Source: Robertmurraya_A mangrovi (GTDB taxonomy: Bacteria; Bacillota; Bacilli; Bacillales; Cytobacillaceae). From it: a stretch of DNA of 64,000 bases. Each line of letters starts with the position of its first letter. The stretch's first letter is position 1. A program made the position numbers and the translations under genes. Positions 44,353-52,330 of the stretch are shown one piece after another. The notes beneath the pieces are model-generated. The model was given only the letters and a program-made list of their open reading frames with translations, was not told the DNA's origin and made no database searches. Location of the stretch: assembly GCF_034427655.1 (NCBI RefSeq), contig NZ_JAXOFX010000013.1, forward strand, positions 61,782-125,781. Direction: 5' to 3'.

Positions 44353-44560
44353 CAATATCCTCCAACTGTGGATGTCCTAGAAGGTTAACAGATTGATAGA
44401 AGCTTTTAATAAGCTCATATACTTGGTCCTCTGTCTCCCTTACAAAATACTTTCTTCCATTTGTAAGTGTGATGGTCGTGTCAGGAAAGGATTCAATCGC
44501 TTCTATATAGATAGCATTCAACATGAAGCTTTTACCATTTAATCGAGTCACTTTAATCAA
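44336..44560 (-). CDS. swrD: Swarming/flagellar power protein SwrD (FlbD family)
   Basis: SwrD (FlbD/YlzI) raises flagellar torque in B. subtilis, apparently through the stators. The 74-residue protein begins MIKVTRLNGKSFMLNAIYIE and has TTITLTNGRKYFVRE, matching the family. The start is TTG at 44560 without a normal ribosome-binding site directly before it: a perfect 10-bp hairpin lies between an AAGGGAGGG and the TTG. It overlaps fliL. Confidence 0.92.
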   Translation of the reverse strand: MIKVTRLNGKSFMLNAIYIEAIESFPDTTITLTNGRKYFVRETEDQVYELIKSFYQSVNLLGHPQLEDIDDEKE

Positions 44561-44570
44561 TGTTCTTATC

Positions 44571-44594
44571 AGGGCTAAATGCTAATTTAGCCCT
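44571..44594 (-). promoter_or_regulatory. Hairpin immediately upstream of swrD
   Basis: AGGGCTAAAT-TAGC-ATTTAGCCCT on the minus strand is a perfect 10-bp stem with a 4-nt loop, 10 bases before the swrD TTG. AAGGGAGGG lies 2 bases on its 5' side. It could loop out to bring the ribosome-binding site near the start, or mute swrD translation. Confidence 0.6.
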
Positions 44595-44608
44595 GTCCCT
44601 CCCTTAAC

Positions 44609-45844
44609 CTATCGTTTTAAGTTTACTAACTCTTGTAAAATCTCATCAGATGTTGTGATGATACGAGTGTTTGCTTGGAAACCACGTTGAGCTGTTATCA
44701 TTTCTGTGAATTCTTCTGATAGGTCTACGTTGGACATTTCTAGTGTACCAGATGCAATTACACCTCTACCGTCTCCGGCGGCACCAATATTAGCGGCACC
44801 AGAGTTAATAGACTCTTGAAAAGTGTTATTTCCACTTTTAAGTAATCCAGAACTATTACTGAATTTGGCTAGTGCAAGACGACCTAAAGTTAATATTTGT
44901 CCATTTGAGTATATACCACTAATATCCCCACTCATACCTACACTAAAGCTCTCAAGTTTACCTTCTGTGTTTCCGTCAGGTTTTACTAATGCAGTAGTAG
45001 AACCATTTAGTTGGGTTATACTAGAAAAATCAAACTTTATGGGTAAATCATCAGTACCAGCACCGTTACCTAACACATCCACTGTAAAGTTAGTATTTTT
45101 ATCAGGAGTTTGTGTAGCTAAAGTACCGTTAGCATTAAAAGTAAGAGCAAGACTAGCAGGAGTAGGTGAAGCATCAGGGTCAGTGTTTACAAAGACATTC
45201 CACAAATTTGTAGTTGTTCCATGCTTTTTAAATGTAATATCAACTGATTGAGGGTTACCATCCTTATCAATAACTCTTATAGTTTGTTTAAAGGTAGTCC
45301 CTCCATTAGCATTTGCAGCAAGGTTCTCAGAAACCATAACTGTTTTAGTAGTTACAGGAGGTAATACAGCATTCACATTAACAGCCACATCCCCATAAGT
45401 ATTTGTTAATGTCTTTCCATCTGCAGCATACTTATATGCCTGTACTTTTAGACCATCTGCTGTCACTAGAGTCCCATAATCATCTAAATAGAAGTTTCCT
45501 GCTCTTGTATAGAATTGTGCATCACCTTGCTTGACAACAAAATATCCATCCCCATCAATCCCTAAATCTAGAGGGCGGTTAGTTGTTTGTAAACTAGACC
45601 CTGTATGAATTGTATCAATAGTTGCAAGTGTTGAACCTAGTCCAACTTGCATAGCGTTTTTGCCCCCACGGTTTTCAGTAGCTGCACTAGCACCAGCAAC
45701 CATCTGATTCATAGAGTCTTTAAAGGTCACACGGCCTTTTTTGAAACCAGCAGTATTTACGTTTGCAATGTTATTACCAATTACGTCTAATTTTGTTTGA
45801 AAGTTTTTCATCCCGCTAATACCCGAAAACATCGAACGTAACAT
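44609..45844 (-). CDS. flgE: Flagellar hook protein FlgE
   Basis: FlgE polymerises into the hook. The 411-residue product has the rod/hook N-terminus MLRSMFSGISGMKNFQTKLD then VIGNNIANVNTAGFK, a FlgE/F/G core (GIDGDGYFVV, FYTRAGNFYLDDYG), a long variable middle (about 155-310), and the C-terminal VDLSEEFTEMITAQRGFQAN. It is much longer than the 264-residue B. subtilis hook protein. The extra sequence is the surface-exposed middle. The ATG at 45844 follows AAAGGAG at 9 bases. Confidence 0.94.
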   Translation of the reverse strand: MLRSMFSGISGMKNFQTKLDVIGNNIANVNTAGFKKGRVTFKDSMNQMVAGASAATENRGGKNAMQVGLGSTLATIDTIHTGSSLQTTNRPLDLGIDGDGYFVVKQGDAQFYTRAGNFYLDDYGTLVTADGLKVQAYKYAADGKTLTNTYGDVAVNVNAVLPPVTTKTVMVSENLAANANGGTTFKQTIRVIDKDGNPQSVDITFKKHGTTTNLWNVFVNTDPDASPTPASLALTFNANGTLATQTPDKNTNFTVDVLGNGAGTDDLPIKFDFSSITQLNGSTTALVKPDGNTEGKLESFSVGMSGDISGIYSNGQILTLGRLALAKFSNSSGLLKSGNNTFQESINSGAANIGAAGDGRGVIASGTLEMSNVDLSEEFTEMITAQRGFQANTRIITTSDEILQELVNLKR

Positions 45845-45865
45845 TAAACATTTCTCCTTTCAGAT

Positions 45866-45891
45866 AAGCTGCTTCTATCTATCCGCAGCTT
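45866..45891 (-). promoter_or_regulatory. Hairpin upstream of the flgE ribosome-binding site
   Basis: AAGCTGC / GCAGCTT, a 7-bp stem with a 12-nt loop, lies in the 71-base gap just before the flgE Shine-Dalgarno. It may tune translation or mRNA processing; no T-run. Confidence 0.3.
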
Positions 45892-45915
45892 CGGCTTCCT
45901 ATATAGGTCCAGCCC

Positions 45916-46302
45916 TTATTCTAAAATAATTGTACCATTAATATTTGTGAAAATCTGAGATGAAGCCTCTTCCCTGTTCATTGCTGTAATCACTGTATTG
46001 TTTTTTGCACTAACAATTAAAGCAACATCTTTTAGTAAAACAAGTGATTCTTTAACACCCATTTTTTTCGCTTCGTGAATTTTCTCCTCAATTCTTTTCC
46101 AACTTTCGTTATTAATATCAATTCCTCTTTGACCTAATCTTTCTTTCGCGTGTTTGCTCACAACTAATTTGTTATTCGAGTGAATTGCGTTTTGAAAATG
46201 CATACCGAAAGATGGTTTATTTAATCTATCAGGTTTTATTGGTCGTATTTTTTGAGTATTTACAGTTTGTGATTGTACCGAATGAAAAACGGGTTTAACC
46301 AA
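45916..46302 (-). CDS. Flagellar operon protein, TIGR02530-type
   Basis: A 128-residue protein of the 'flagellar operon protein' family found between flgD and flgE in Bacilli and Clostridia. The recognisable core is VVSKHAKERLGQRGIDINNE and a C-terminal NREEASSQIFTNINGTIILE. No membrane or signal segment. The exact function is unknown; its fixed position suggests a hook-assembly role. The start is TTG at 46302 with GGGAG 7 bases before. Confidence 0.85.
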   Translation of the reverse strand: MVKPVFHSVQSQTVNTQKIRPIKPDRLNKPSFGMHFQNAIHSNNKLVVSKHAKERLGQRGIDINNESWKRIEEKIHEAKKMGVKESLVLLKDVALIVSAKNNTVITAMNREEASSQIFTNINGTIILE

Positions 46303-46315
46303 TCAATCACTCCCT

Positions 46316-46966
46316 TTAATTATCTGATATTTTAGTAATTTGTGAGGATATAATCTTTGAATTTGTTTCATCACCTAATTCAAATAAAGTTTTTCCATCC
46401 TTAAATGAAACAGATTTCACAATTGCGTTTTTTTCTTCTTTTTGGTCATTAAGGAATGTGACTCTCTTACCTATTAACATACTTGCCTGAAGCATATTAT
46501 TATCTTTAGACAATTCGTTGATTTGAGATATATTTGCTGGTTCAAGCTTAGTACCATCTTCAAGGATTAACAACACAGTATTGTCTTTGAATTGAATGGA
46601 CTTAACCTTTCCTGTTCCTTCAACGATTGTTTCTGGTTCATTAGGATTGTTTGACTCAGTTATTTTATGCCATGTTATCTCTTTCCCAACAAATTGATTA
46701 TAAGAAATTAATTTACTTTGTTCTTGAACCGCTACAAACTTGTCAATTGATTTCCCCATATTTGTAATCTGCTCTAGGCTAGTGAATTGTGCCATTTGGG
46801 CAATGAATTCCTTATCCTGCATTGGATTTAAAGGATCTTGATTTTGAAGTTGGGTCATTAAGATTTTTAAGAAGTCATCTTTCCCCAAAATATCTGACCC
46901 TGTTTTTCTCTCTTTTTGAAAATTGGATAAGTATAAAGATGGATTAATTGTATTTGTCACATTCAT
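46316..46966 (-). CDS. flgD: Flagellar hook capping protein FlgD
   Basis: FlgD is the scaffold cap for hook growth. The N-terminal signature LGKDDFLKILMTQLQNQDPL and KEFIAQMAQFTSLEQITNM is clear; the rest is a variable beta-rich domain. About 216 residues. Starts at a GTG (46969), the ATG at 46966 and a GTG at 46960 lie near one AGGTGA; by spacing the GTG at 46960 is also plausible. The first codon is therefore uncertain by two residues. It lies between fliK and the TIGR02530-type gene. Confidence 0.93.
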   Translation of the reverse strand: MNVTNTINPSLYLSNFQKERKTGSDILGKDDFLKILMTQLQNQDPLNPMQDKEFIAQMAQFTSLEQITNMGKSIDKFVAVQEQSKLISYNQFVGKEITWHKITESNNPNEPETIVEGTGKVKSIQFKDNTVLLILEDGTKLEPANISQINELSKDNNMLQASMLIGKRVTFLNDQKEEKNAIVKSVSFKDGKTLFELGDETNSKIISSQITKISDN

Positions 46967-46969
46967 CAC

Positions 46970-48142
46970 CTAAATTTCTGTATTAATAAGTGCTTCCCCA
47001 AAGGAAATATTAAAGTCTTGGTCATTATTCTGTTTATCGTTATGCTTTTTTTGTTCCTCTGATTGATGTTGTTGACCTTGTCCTCCATCTCTATTTAAGA
47101 AACGCTCTTGTTGTGACATCTGGTGTGATATTTCAATTCTTTCAACTTGAATATTCTGTGATTGAAATGCCTGTCTTAACCCATTCAATTGGGATTCCAT
47201 TACATCCTTTGCAGTAACAGTGGTTGTCAATATTTTAGCAACAAGCATTGATTCTCTCTGGATTAATTCAATTCTTAGTGATCCTAAATGCTCAGGATTT
47301 AATTTTATTAATAACTTTTGTGTGCCATTTAGATTAGAGAATTGGCTTTTTGCTAAAATACTCTCAAACTGCTTAATTAATTGCTCAGTTGAAATTGGTT
47401 TTCCATTTGAACTTAACATCATTTTTATTTGCTCTGCTTTAGAGAACTGCGGCAGATGTAGTACACCATTTAGTAACTCTAACTTTGATTGTTGTATATT
47501 AGAGTCTTTTATATTACCTTCATCAGAAATTTGACTATTAACACTCGAGACAAGGTCACTGAATGTTTTATGCAAAAATTCATATCTTGATAACTGTTTA
47601 TGCCCCTTCTGTAATAGCTCTAACTTACTAGTTAGATCAGATAATAATTCTTTAAGTTCGGACTTCCCATCCGAAGAACTCTGATGTTTTGAAAGTAAAT
47701 CGATTAGCTTAATTGCTTTAGCAATATCGGTAAAATCATTACTTAACAATTGGTTTATACTAATCGCTGGCTGTTGTATGAGCGCCCTCATCTTTTCTAT
47801 TAGATTTTGAAACTCTTCTACATCATACTTGTTTTCTAGACCTAAGTAGCTACTTACAATTTCTAAAATATCCGATTGATTACCAGATAATACTTGATCC
47901 AAAAGTTTATAACCATCTTCTAATTCAAGTAGGTCTTCTACCTTTAAGAAATCCATAAGCTCAGAAATTTCTTCTTCTGTAAGCTGGAGAGTTAATGAAG
48001 AGTTTATACCACCTTCAGCAGCAGGAGACTCGCCTATTATTGAACCTAGTAGTTGAGAAAAACCATTGCCACCCTCACTAGGTAATCCTTTACTCCCAGA
48101 AGAAATCATCGTATTTATCGCACCTAAGTTACCAATGTTCAA
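46970..48142 (-). CDS. fliK: Flagellar hook-length control protein FliK
   Basis: FliK measures hook length and triggers the FlhB export switch. The 390-residue protein has a long, poorly conserved N-terminal ruler region and a C-terminal Flg_hook domain (LLIKLNPEHLGSLRIELIQR). A polar tail rich in Q and H (GGQGQQHQSEEQKKHNDKQ) follows. I choose the TTG at 48142, since AGGAGG lies 8 bases before it and the GTG at 48151 lies inside this site. Confidence 0.92.
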   Translation of the reverse strand: MNIGNLGAINTMISSGSKGLPSEGGNGFSQLLGSIIGESPAAEGGINSSLTLQLTEEEISELMDFLKVEDLLELEDGYKLLDQVLSGNQSDILEIVSSYLGLENKYDVEEFQNLIEKMRALIQQPAISINQLLSNDFTDIAKAIKLIDLLSKHQSSSDGKSELKELLSDLTSKLELLQKGHKQLSRYEFLHKTFSDLVSSVNSQISDEGNIKDSNIQQSKLELLNGVLHLPQFSKAEQIKMMLSSNGKPISTEQLIKQFESILAKSQFSNLNGTQKLLIKLNPEHLGSLRIELIQRESMLVAKILTTTVTAKDVMESQLNGLRQAFQSQNIQVERIEISHQMSQQERFLNRDGGQGQQHQSEEQKKHNDKQNNDQDFNISFGEALINTEI

Positions 48143-48171
48143 TGTTTTCACCTCCTTTAAATGGCATTTAT

Positions 48172-48768
48172 TTATTCTTCATTTGTCAATTTTTCCGTAT
48201 ATTTAGCCGCTTTTGCTGCATCCATGTTTTCTAAAACGGAAGCAAGTGTATCAGCCTTTAAATTCGATAAAATCTTTAAGGCCTCTTTGTCTGTCATTTC
48301 AGCAATAATAGGAGCTGCTTTTTTAGCTGACATGGTCTCATAGGTTTTGACGATATCTTTGAAGGCTCGTTTATTTTCTTCCTGTATGGACAGTAATTCA
48401 TCGATTTGGATTTGAAGCTGTTCTTTCTCCAATTTACCCCGTTCAACTTCTTTTACTTTCCCGTCTATTTCTAATTCTAGTTGTTCTATTTTCGCTTCCC
48501 GGTCTTTAATCTGGGCTTCCAAACTAATGATATTTTTTTCAAACTCCTCTACCGATTTGACCTCTTCTTCTTTAAATAAAGAAGAAACAAAAGGGAGTTT
48601 TTGACCATACTCTTTTGAGGTTTCGAACACATTTATTCCTGCTACAGTCGCAACGATTAAACCTAACGTAATAGCAAATAATAGCGGAATCAATACGACG
48701 AATAAAAACCATTGAAATTTATTGAATTTTTTTTCTGTTTGTTCTTGTTCTTCTATTACGTTTGCCAT
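48172..48768 (-). CDS. motE: Flagellar MotE-type protein (YlxF)
   Basis: A 198-residue protein with one membrane helix (about 20-45, FLFVVLIPLLFAITLGLIVA), a coiled coil (about 70-130) and a C-terminal MgtE N-domain-like region (SAKKAAPIIAEMTDKEALKI). This is the YlxF/MotE family, thought to help flagellar structure or motor function. The ATG at 48768 follows TAGGTGAT. It is 8 bases from fliJ and upstream of fliK, as in B. subtilis. Confidence 0.87.
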   Translation of the reverse strand: MANVIEEQEQTEKKFNKFQWFLFVVLIPLLFAITLGLIVATVAGINVFETSKEYGQKLPFVSSLFKEEEVKSVEEFEKNIISLEAQIKDREAKIEQLELEIDGKVKEVERGKLEKEQLQIQIDELLSIQEENKRAFKDIVKTYETMSAKKAAPIIAEMTDKEALKILSNLKADTLASVLENMDAAKAAKYTEKLTNEE

Positions 48769-48776
48769 TTAATCAC

Positions 48777-49220
48777 CTAACTTCCTCGGTTCACAAAAAG
48801 TTGAATCGAGATATCATCCATTTGTTTCCCTTCAAGGCTTTTAACTGCCTCAAGGAACTGTATCGAATCTTTTTCGCGAATTTTTTCGTATTTTTTTACC
48901 TCAATATTTTTTTCCATTAACTTTTCTTGAAAATAGCTCATCCGGTTTCTTGCATTGATTACCATTTTTTGTTGATGTTCAATTGTTTTTTCTAGGTTAC
49001 CGATAAATTGCTGATGATGCCTAATTTCTTGGACGGACAAACCGTTAGTTAATTTAGTTGATTGATAGAGTTCTAAGTCTTCTTTCTTTTTTAAAAGCTC
49101 ATATAGTTTCTGGGCGACGTCTTCAAACTTTTTAACCGAATCATTATAAGTGCTGAATGCTTCGTCCTTTTCCCTCTCTTTTAGAGAAAGAATTTTATTG
49201 AACTTAAATGCATATCCCAT
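48777..49220 (-). CDS. fliJ: Flagellar export chaperone FliJ
   Basis: FliJ is a coiled-coil stalk protein working with the FliI ATPase and FlhA. The 147-residue product is helical throughout, with MGYAFKFNKILSLKEREKDE at the start and VQEIRHHQQFIGNLE in the middle. The ATG at 49220 has AAGGTGA 8 bases before it; a GTG at 49232 is inside that site. The length then equals B. subtilis FliJ. It is 4 bases from fliI. Confidence 0.94.
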   Translation of the reverse strand: MGYAFKFNKILSLKEREKDEAFSTYNDSVKKFEDVAQKLYELLKKKEDLELYQSTKLTNGLSVQEIRHHQQFIGNLEKTIEHQQKMVINARNRMSYFQEKLMEKNIEVKKYEKIREKDSIQFLEAVKSLEGKQMDDISIQLFVNRGS

Positions 49221-49224
49221 AAAA

Positions 49225-50538
49225 TTAGTCACCTTCTATTAATGAATACAAAGTTTGTCTACTTTCTTCCATAGAAACTTTTTCGTGAGTTTCTTGTTTT
49301 AAAAAGCTAATGATATTGGGAAATTGTCTGATGGCTTCATCAATTTCATATGACGATCCCTTTTTATATGCACCAATATTTATTAAATCTTCCGAGTTCA
49401 TATAAACACTTAAAAGGTTCCTAAGTTTTTCAGCAGATTTTCTATGGCCTTCTGGGACGATATTATTCATGATCCGACTTATACTTTTTAACACGTTAAC
49501 AGCTGGGTATTGTCCTTTGTTTGCAAGGTTACGATCTAAAACAAAGTGCCCATCTAAAATTCCTCTAACGGTGTCAGCAATCGGCTCATTCATATCATCT
49601 CCATCTACTAAAACCGTATAAAACGCCGTTATTGAACCTTGCATATTAGTACCTGTGCGTTCTAGTAATTTAGGTAACTGAGCAAAAACAGAAGGTGTAT
49701 ATCCTTTAGTTGTTGGAGGTTCACCAATGGCTAGTCCTACCTCACGCTGTGCCATAGCAACCCGGGTTACCGAATCCATCATTAACATGACGTCTAGACC
49801 TTTATCACGAAAATACTCTGCAATGGCAGTTGCTGTAAAAGCCCCTTTAATCCTCATTAGCGCTGGTTGATCAGATGTTGCTACTACGACAATTGAGCGA
49901 GCTAATCCTTCGGGACCAAGGTCTTTTTCAATAAACTCTCGAACCTCTCTACCACGTTCTCCAACTAGTGCGATTACATTTAAATCAGCGATAGTATTTC
50001 GAGCAATCATACCTAGAAGTGTACTTTTCCCCACACCACTTCCTGCGAAAATTCCGACCCTTTGACCTTTACCGACAGTTAATAAGCTATCTATCATCCT
50101 AACGCCAACTTCCATTGGCTCTGAAACAGGGGGACGACTCATCGGGTTTGGAGGCTGTTGGTCTGTTAAAACTGGCGATAATCCTTTAGGAAGTTGACTT
50201 CCATCGAGCGGTTGTCCCAATGAGTCAACCACACTACCTATTAGACCAGGTCCTACTTTTACTTCCAATGGTTTTAGTGTTGCTTCGACTAAGCTTCCTG
50301 GTGAAATATCACTTATCGTTGTATAGGGCATTAAGATAATATTTTCATCCTTAAACCCAACTACCTCAGCAAGGATTTTTCTTTTCTGTTTGCTACCTAC
50401 ATGAATATAGCAAACGTCACCAATGGAACTTTCAGGCCCTTGGGACTCAATCATTAGTCCGACTACCCGCTTAATTCTTCCAAATCTCTTATAAGTGTCG
50501 ATTTGATCTATTTCGTGCATTAGGTCAATAACATTCAT
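49225..50538 (-). CDS. fliI: Flagellar export ATPase FliI
   Basis: FliI is the F1-beta-like ATPase of the flagellar export apparatus. The 437 residues contain Walker A GSGVGKST (166-173), GERGREVREFIE, Walker B region VMLMMDSVTRVAMAQREVGL and the signature PPTTKGYTPSVFAQLPKLLE. The ATG at 50538 follows TGGAGAGTGA and is 1 base after the fliH stop. It neighbours its regulator fliH and partner fliJ. Confidence 0.98.
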   Translation of the reverse strand: MNVIDLMHEIDQIDTYKRFGRIKRVVGLMIESQGPESSIGDVCYIHVGSKQKRKILAEVVGFKDENIILMPYTTISDISPGSLVEATLKPLEVKVGPGLIGSVVDSLGQPLDGSQLPKGLSPVLTDQQPPNPMSRPPVSEPMEVGVRMIDSLLTVGKGQRVGIFAGSGVGKSTLLGMIARNTIADLNVIALVGERGREVREFIEKDLGPEGLARSIVVVATSDQPALMRIKGAFTATAIAEYFRDKGLDVMLMMDSVTRVAMAQREVGLAIGEPPTTKGYTPSVFAQLPKLLERTGTNMQGSITAFYTVLVDGDDMNEPIADTVRGILDGHFVLDRNLANKGQYPAVNVLKSISRIMNNIVPEGHRKSAEKLRNLLSVYMNSEDLINIGAYKKGSSYEIDEAIRQFPNIISFLKQETHEKVSMEESRQTLYSLIEGD

Positions 50539-50539
50539 G

Positions 50540-51307
50540 TTATTCACTCTCCAATAGTTCAAACAGTTTTCTTCTGATTTCTTCTAGTTGTTGATCGACA
50601 CTTGCATCAATTCTTCCATTGGCAGATTCAATAATACAACTGCTTTCAAGTAATTCATCATCTGGATAAATATACAACTCAGTTTCTTTAGGAAATATTT
50701 TCACTAAATCCTCTTTTTGTGATAAAAGAAAGCCGAAGTGAATAGGATTAACATGTAATTGCACTTCTCTATATTCTCTTGCCTCTTTTAAGGCACGCTT
50801 TACAATAGAGAGAAATTGTTCAGGTTTTCCGCTAATTTTGTCGCCAAGTATTCGTTCAGCCACTTTTAAGCCAAGACGTAAAATCTCACTCTCAGAAGAT
50901 TCAATTTTATCTATATAGTCTTGCTTTGAAGCTTCAACTACTTGCTTGGCCTGCTCAATTTGTTCTTTGAATTCTTCATATCCAACTTGTTGACCTTGAG
51001 CAAATCCTTCTTCAAAACCCATTTCCTTAGCTTGATTAGTTAATATGACTTTTTCTTCATCCCAAGCCATCTTTTCCTCAGCTAACTGTTGGTAGAGCAT
51101 ATCCGAATGGTGCTTGGCTTCGTTGATAATAAGCTGAGCTTCACTTTTGGCTTCTTCAATAATTTGCTCTCTCTCTTCCATTCCTAATGACAGGATTGGT
51201 TGTGGCTCTGGAAGTTCTTCATTTTGTTTCAATACTTTAATAGAAATAACTTTATTTTTTTGTTGCCCGCTTGGAGGTGCCCACTGTGACTTTATCAGTC
51301 TAGACAA
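50540..51307 (-). CDS. fliH: Flagellar export ATPase regulator FliH
   Basis: FliH binds and restrains FliI and tethers it to the C-ring. The 255-residue protein has a charged coiled-coil N-half (EQIIEEAKSEAQLIINEAKH), GFEEGFAQGQQVGYEEF glycine-zipper-like repeats, and the C-terminal FliH/HrpE domain (LGLKVAERILGDKI, SSCIIESANGRIDASVDQQL). I choose the TTG at 51307, because GGAGGAG is 9 bases before it and MSRLIKSQW then aligns with B. subtilis MSNIIKSS. It overlaps fliG by 8 bases. Confidence 0.9.
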   Translation of the reverse strand: MSRLIKSQWAPPSGQQKNKVISIKVLKQNEELPEPQPILSLGMEEREQIIEEAKSEAQLIINEAKHHSDMLYQQLAEEKMAWDEEKVILTNQAKEMGFEEGFAQGQQVGYEEFKEQIEQAKQVVEASKQDYIDKIESSESEILRLGLKVAERILGDKISGKPEQFLSIVKRALKEAREYREVQLHVNPIHFGFLLSQKEDLVKIFPKETELYIYPDDELLESSCIIESANGRIDASVDQQLEEIRRKLFELLESE

Positions 51308-52316
51308 TGATATCATCTCCTCCGCCACGTGCTACGACGATTTCACCAGATTCTTCTAATCTACGAATAATTGCCACAATTCTAGATTGTGCTTCCTCTA
51401 CGTCACGAAGTCGAACTGGACCCATGAACTCCATTTCATCCTTAAAGGTTTCAACCATTCGACTTGACATATTTTTAAACACAATATCTTTAACCTCGTC
51501 ACTTGAAACTTTAAGTGACAGCATAAGATCCTCATTTTCACAATCACGGATAATGCGTTGAATCGCACGATTGTCAAGGGTGACAATATCCTCGAATACA
51601 AACATTCTCTTTTTAATTTCTTCTGCTAATTCAGGATCTTGGATTTCTAATGCATCTAAAATTGTGCGTTCAGTTGCTCTATCTACACCATTTAACACTT
51701 CAACTACCGCTTCAACTCCACCAGTTTGAGTGTAATCTTGAGTAACAGTAGATGATAATTTTCTCTCAAGTATCTGTTCAACCTCGTTGATTATTTCTGG
51801 TGATGTACTATCCATGACAGCAATCCTTCTAGCAATATCAGCCTGCATCTCTTGAGGTAATTCTGATAAAATCTGCCCGGCCTGCGTCGCATCTAAATAT
51901 GAGAGAATTAGAGCAATGGTTTGCGGATGTTCATTCTGAATAAAGTTTAAAATTTGAGCTGGATCAGCTTTTCTTGCAAAATCAAACGGTCTTACCTGTA
52001 AAGAAGATGTTAAGCGGTTAATGATAATAGCAGCTTGGTCTGCTCCAAGTGCCTTTTCGAGAACAGTTTTAGCATATCCAATACCACCTTGAGTGATATA
52101 GTCTTGAGCCAATGCTATGCTATGAAATTCTTCTACTATACTTTCTTTTGCACTTGAATCTACTTTTTTAACGCTTGATATTTCTAATGTTAACTTTTCA
52201 ATTTCCTCTTCACTTAAATGCTTATACACAGATGCAGAAACATCTGGACCAAGCGAAATAAGAAGAATGGCGGCCTTCTGTTTCCCAGTTAACTCTTTTT
52301 GATCTTTTTTTGCCAT
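51300..52316 (-). CDS. fliG: Flagellar motor switch protein FliG
   Basis: FliG couples stator torque to the rotor. The 338 residues match the B. subtilis length. Visible are the N-domain (GKQKAAILLISLGPDVSASV), the EHPQTIALILSYLDATQAG and RR armadillo-like motifs, and the C-terminal charged torque helix region (FEDIVTLDNRAIQRIIRDCE). The ATG at 52316 follows GGGAGG. It lies between fliF and fliH. Confidence 0.98.
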   Translation of the reverse strand: MAKKDQKELTGKQKAAILLISLGPDVSASVYKHLSEEEIEKLTLEISSVKKVDSSAKESIVEEFHSIALAQDYITQGGIGYAKTVLEKALGADQAAIIINRLTSSLQVRPFDFARKADPAQILNFIQNEHPQTIALILSYLDATQAGQILSELPQEMQADIARRIAVMDSTSPEIINEVEQILERKLSSTVTQDYTQTGGVEAVVEVLNGVDRATERTILDALEIQDPELAEEIKKRMFVFEDIVTLDNRAIQRIIRDCENEDLMLSLKVSSDEVKDIVFKNMSSRMVETFKDEMEFMGPVRLRDVEEAQSRIVAIIRRLEESGEIVVARGGGDDIIV

Positions 52317-52330
52317 CTTTCATACCTCCC

